NCBI GenBank assembly: GCA_003864495.1 | Contig: ML133426.1 | Span: forward strand, 1,116,001 to 1,180,000 | Direction: 5' to 3' | Length of the DNA stretch: 64,000 bases | Source of the DNA: Nemopilema nomurai | Lineage: Eukaryota > Cnidaria > Scyphozoa > Rhizostomeae > Rhizostomatidae | Part shown: piece by piece, positions 59,237-64,000 of the stretch | Numbering within the stretch: position 1 is the first letter of the stretch | Layout of the letters: each line of letters begins with the position of its first letter | Program-made: the position numbers and the translations under genes | Notes under the pieces: model-generated | Seen by the model: the letters and a program-made list of their open reading frames with translations, nothing else | Database searches by the model: none | Told to the model about the DNA's origin: nothing

Positions 59237-59246
59237 CTTTTATATA
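59237..59246 (-). promoter_or_regulatory. TATA box of the opsin gene
   Basis: TATATAAAAG on the minus strand, 43 bases before the opsin ATG. Normal spacing puts the transcription start near 59210 and supports 59194 as the true start codon and exon 1 as the first exon. Confidence 0.65.
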
Positions 59247-61462
59247 GAGAGGATGCTTAAATTATTCATTACAGAGGCAACAACTTCTCTCTTATTTTCT
59301 AGACACCTCTTGGATGTGCACTGAGAAATGCAATCATTGACCGGAAGATAACAGAGTATGTTCAAACTTGCTTGGAAGATCGAATTAAACAAACCTCGGT
59401 GTAGTTAGATAACTTACTCGCTTAAATGCCAGCTTTTCTAGTTTCGTTCAAAGTTTTGGGTTTGTATATCTATCTATGAAAGTTGCAAATTCGGCTTATT
59501 ACAACTAGCCCCTTTTTAATTTCTTCCAAATAAGAAAATATAATTTCGATAATGCATTCTATAATAACACTGTGTGTGCTTGTTTATGACAATAAATACT
59601 CATAACAACCTCTGCAAGATCCAAACACAGATATTAAGCATTAGCCTAAAATAAGACAGCAACAAAGAGGGTATGACATGAGAATGTCTTATCAATGTTC
59701 ATATTCTGATTCCGAATATTAGATCGAACATGCAAATTCATTGCGGATTGCTTTGATTGGGCGATTTAGCAATGATGTTTTGTGAGATTCATGTCCCAGA
59801 GCATTGGGTTGGATTTTGATGACGTAAGCTTGAAAGTTACTTCAGGTGCTCGAAATATTCTAATGGATGAAGGTTTGGGAGCAATAACTGTGTATCGATC
59901 AATATTGAGGCACAAATCATCTTTATGTTTACAAACAAATCAGAATCTTTTTGGCATCAGCTCATTTTGCGAATGATGAAATACTTTAAAGTGCTTTTGG
60001 AATTTTGTGGAGACTATCTGCTCTTCTAGAAGGAGTCTTTACCGGCAAATACCGGCGAAGAAGATTATTGTGATGGGCCTGGGCCTAATGACGAAAACAA
60101 TCGGAGGATGAAGATTGCATTTGTTCCGAAACTTTTCGCAAAAGACAGACGTAAGCCTAAATGTTGATCCACAGTGGAATGCTTGTTTTTGCTGGATTTT
60201 CAATAGTACAAATTCACTAAACCTATCATGTTAATGCTGCGATACCATTTAAGTTCACTTTAGCCATAAAACCGGATGTGTGCTCAGCAGTGTAGAAAGG
60301 AATAGAAAAATGTTTTTGTGTAGAAAAAAGCAGGTTAAATACTCTGTAAATAAGACACTGTAAGACACTGACTATGATTTCATTATTATACAATTCAGGG
60401 GTTACTGCTTAACCCTTTCATAATCTTCACATTTTGTCCCCATCCCCTCACTTTCAATACCAACCACCGGCCCTGAATTTTTACATCATATATCAATAAG
60501 TTTTGGTTCTCTGTACAATAACTGTATAGAAAAATTTCTTTGAAAATATTTTTATTGAGATGATTTCAAAATCTTGTTTCAAGTCTGGTTGTTCTGAGCT
60601 GATGCTCTGAACTGTAAGTTACTCAAACGCGTAGTACGTGTCAATGTATGCCTTTCTAGCCTCAAAAGGGTTTTCCTAATTTCGTGAATTATTAAAAATT
60701 CGGAAATCTCAATAATCAACGCACACAATCATGCTTTTTAGATCAGTATGAAAGTTAGAGGACGTGATGTGCAAGCTTTTGGTAATCGTAATTCCTTCAA
60801 AAATTGCGTTTACAAAGCTTTTCGAATACGTAAAACCAAACATTCAACAATTATTCAAAGAGCTGATAATTTGTCAGAAAAGTTAGTAACATAAAGTAAT
60901 CTAAAGCGGACTTTGATTTCGTGATAAACGAGTAGGTGATAATCAGACTTAACAATGCACGCTTGTTTCGTCTAATTTCTGACGTCACAGACTTCTAGCC
61001 ACCAATTTCTGTCCGCGTTTATGTGAAACCATGGAAGACTGCGAAATTCCGAATTTAAAACCCAATATCTAATGAACCAGATAGCTTAGCAAACTAGACG
61101 GAGGTTTGGAAATCTGTGCACTATACTGGATTAGAAATGCTACTAGTATTTTCGTGTCGCATGCTCCTTAAGGTCACGTGAAAGGGGGCCTTTAAGCATG
61201 GCTGACAGCAAGGCAGTTAAAATTCGATGGACATTGCCTATGAAGTTGATAGAGTGAAACACCGAGAGAAAAGCCTAAACACACCTCAGACACCGAGAAA
61301 AGAGAAGCGAAAACTGGGGGATTATCATTTTTGCAAAAGGTGAGCAAGAATATTTGCAAATCAATGAAGTGGAGACTCGCTCTGGCTCATGGTCCTCGTT
61401 CTCGTGAAAACTGTTCAACTAATGATTGACAGCAACAGCTTGGGACTTCCGACATCATTGCG
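59247..61462. other. Intergenic, no gene recognised
   Basis: AT-rich. A 34-codon open stretch after a good acceptor (59302, plus strand) could be a terminal exon but has no partner in a matching phase. Nothing else seen. Confidence 0.35.
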
Positions 61463-61758
61463 CCAACCTCAGTGTTCCAGCCTCAGTGTTCCAGCCTCAG
61501 TGTTCCAGCCTCAGAGGTCCAGCCTCAGAGGTCCAGCCTCAGAGGTCCAGCCTCAGAGGTCCAGCCTCAGTGTTCCAGCCTCAGTGTTCCAGCCTCAGAG
61601 GTCCAGCCTCAGTGTTCCAGCCTCAGTGTTCCAGCCTCAGTGTTCCAGCCTCAGTGTTCCAGCCTCAGTGTTCCAGCCTCAGTGTTCCAACCTCAGTGTT
61701 CCAGCCTCAGTGTTCCAGCCCTAGAGTTCCAGCCTCAGTGCGCCAACCTTAGTGTTCC
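61463..61758. repeat. 14-bp minisatellite, about 21 copies
   Basis: The unit is CAGCCTCAGTGTTC, with a variant CAGCCTCAGAGGTC. Variant order (T = TGTTC, A = AGGTC) is T3 A4 T2 A1 T8, then degenerate copies, so blocks of like variants sit together. The array starts and ends at GCGCCAACCTCAG / GCGCCAACCTTAG. Because 14 is not a multiple of three and the unit lacks stops, three overlapping open frames of 105-111 codons arise; none is a credible gene. Confidence 0.95.
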
Positions 61759-64000
61759 CTCCATATTATTTATTGGTCGAAATAATTAACCCTCTATTCA
61801 ATTCTTTATTTACCACCGATCTTTTCCGTTTTCAGCAGCTTTGATAAATAACATGGTTATAGTAGAAATAAGAGTTTTGCATGAAGTGACTCTACAATTA
61901 CACCCATTTTCTAGTAAGGGAAAAAGGAAAAGTTTAGCAATCTATATTCCAACTGAATGGCTCTCCTGGTTCTGGAAAATGTTAGTATCATATGGGAACG
62001 ATACAAAGCCCTGAATGAACAAGAAGCAACAGAACACTAACAAATGAAACACTTACAGGCAGCAAAAGGGGAAGAAGAGAACTGAAAGAAGGGGAAGAGT
62101 TTAGATGGAGAGAAGTATCTAGCGAATGAAGGGACATAAGTATATGCAAGTGGTAGAGAATTGTTGAGAGTGGAAACAGTGGAAGCACAGAGAGAAGAAG
62201 ACATTGAAATCAGGGAAGGGATGAATTGTAAACCAGCTATTAAGTCTAAGACATTAGCCCAAGACCAAGCCCAAAACCAAAGATTGAAGTGAAAACAGAG
62301 TGACATGCTGTTGTCTATACGTTTTGTATGAAGACAAGGTGTTGCCTAAAGGACAGAAGAAGGTTCAAAAGGTATAGACGGCGTAAAGGGTCAACGCGAG
62401 AAAGACAAAACGATTATTGAGCATTAAGAGCCTACCCAGGCATGGATGGCCGTGATCGGCTAAGGAAAAGGCTCGGTATTGTTACATTATGGATCTTCTT
62501 AGACTCGGCAGAACACCAGATTTTGTCACTGATATTAATGTGGACATGTATTAATGTAACTGAGATCGTGTGAAAGAGACCAGGGGCTGTGAAAAGGCCG
62601 AAGCGAGGCTTTCTCGGAAGACAGCTTGTGCTGCTTATCTTCTTCTTCACCGACACTCATCAGTAACGAACGACAGCCCGACATCTACGGTAAGCTTGAT
62701 TAGCCCAGTCATTGGTATGCAAATGGCGACTGACGTGTGTACTGTTAAGATCTTCAAAACCATCATGAAGTAAAGATAAGACTAGTTATGGTAAATCAAC
62801 TTAGTAGAAGATCTAAGGTTACGACAGCTGATTATTGATTGGTTTCCATGAGTCAGGAGAAGGATTTAAAGCAAAGAATAAGTGTATTAACAGATATGAA
62901 CAAAGTCTTAGCCCTAGGCACTTTTCTTTAAATTCATGTTGGTTGGTACAGTATGGAACTTTGAAGAAATCCAAGTTAATCGAAGCCAATTCACATTATC
63001 AGTCTTCACGTCAAAACCGTGCAATTTTTGCATAAAACATCGATATCACAAATTCATTACTTGTGAAGATCACAACTGAAGCTGAGTAATGTGAAATCTC
63101 TGCAGGTATCACCCATATGCATTTACATAAAGCAGGAGAGCATTTCATATTATCAGGAACCATAGTGCAATCAGTCAATGGGAAATATCGAAAAAACAGT
63201 TATAGAGTGATATTCAAGGTGACATAAAGGGGTTACAATTCATGCTTTTGATTAAGTGTGGCTGTTTATCACCAATTAACATCCACGTTTCCCTCTGCGG
63301 AGAGGAATGCCATGGCCTCTTTGTCTTCTTCACAACGTATATTTCTTCTTAATTCATGCCTTGTTAGGGATTGCTAGGATTCTTCCTTGCTGATTAGCAA
63401 AAAAGAGCAGCGTGCATTAATGCTGTACATTTGATTCCAATAAAGAAAATCCGCAGCTTCTTCGCAAAAACAGATTCTTCATCTAACGTGAGAAGATTTT
63501 AGGCAACTGGCCTTTACATTGAGAGCGGTTCACTCAAAACAAGAGGACACGAAGATCAGTCCAAAACACATAGTTAGAATATAATGACAATAACTGGCGA
63601 ATTCTTCCTACACAATGACACCGTAGTCGATGCGTAATGTTATCATCAGTTCAATTGTCTACGTCCTCAAACAGTTTCTTAGAGTTATTCTATGCTTTGG
63701 TCAACCAAGGATAGGCAGCATGAGGCTTCAAGCAGCAGATTTCTTCCCGGTTTCTAGCCGGTTTTCTAGCCCTCACCAGGGCGAAGAAGAACGAACAAGA
63801 CCCTAATTACAACGGTGTTCATGAACCGATAATTTGGTAAAAGTCATGGATGTTAAAGCGGGAAGCACCTGCATGGCCAATGGAGTTCGTAGTCATGTGT
63901 CATCAAAGAAGGCACTGACAAATAATCGATTAAATTGAGATTGTAAATAAAAGAATGCGCTTTCCTTTGAACAATGGATTTACTGCGGTCTACTTTGTGA
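61759..64000. other. Intergenic to window end
   Basis: No gene, RNA or repeat recognised. Purine-rich stretch at 62020-62300. Confidence 0.35.

Noticed and set aside
59303..59407. Possible terminal exon (TPLGCALRNAII...) after a good acceptor
   Set aside because: 34 open codons are easily chance, and no partner exon with a matching phase was found.
61389..61789. Three overlapping open frames of 105-111 codons
   Set aside because: They are produced by the stop-free 14-bp minisatellite and have no other support.

Overview
This window is eukaryotic nuclear DNA from an animal, most likely an anthozoan cnidarian. The evidence is AT-rich sequence, genes split by GT-AG introns, an opsin with the Schiff-base lysine, an intronless class A receptor, and well-conserved metazoan housekeeping genes (DDX49, PRPF31, SNRPD2, GON7, SPIDR, GINS1). 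The species cannot be fixed from sequence alone. All names rest on reading translations against remembered families; no search was run. Exon boundaries come from splice consensus plus reading-phase bookkeeping, and every multi-exon model with both ends visible closes to an integer number of codons.

Layout. 0.9 kb: first coding exon of GINS1 (-), rest outside the window. 3.4-8.4 kb: nine-exon membrane protein of unknown function (+). 9.5-20.9 kb: DDX49 (+), whose 9.3 kb first intron is mostly a tandem array of a 1.39 kb unit bounded by palindromic elements. 22.1 kb: hAT-type MITE with a perfect 8-bp target duplication. 23.4-25.2 kb (+) and 36.2-34.5 kb (-): a convergent pair of near-identical secreted proteins. 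Each has a signal peptide, a very acidic segment, a Cys cluster and 23 tandem Tyr-Tyr-X-X tetrads. Between the pair lie a melanocortin-receptor-like GPCR (-), a single-exon SPIDR homologue with one frameshift (-), and GON7 (+) divergent from SPIDR. 38.9-40.9 kb: a doubtful exon and SNRPD2 (-). 41.2-44.2 kb: PRPF31 (+), divergent from SNRPD2. 45.4-47.7 kb: 3' part of a single-pass membrane protein (-). 48.1-48.5 kb: small possible secreted ORF with an in-frame TGA (-). 54.1-59.2 kb: two-exon opsin (-). 61.5 kb: 14-bp minisatellite. The remaining 48.5-54 kb and 59.3-64 kb are gene-poor.

How the genes relate. Two compact head-to-head pairs stand out: SNRPD2/PRPF31 (both spliceosomal snRNP proteins, 296 bp between start codons) and SPIDR/GON7 (310 bp). 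The strongest candidate for an undescribed system is the Tyr/Lys-rich protein pair. Its polyanion plus Tyr-rich polycation design suits a secreted cross-linkable matrix, glue or capsule material, or an antimicrobial precursor. The two copies are mosaic: signal-peptide exons differ at about 27% of bases while the acidic exons differ at about 1%.
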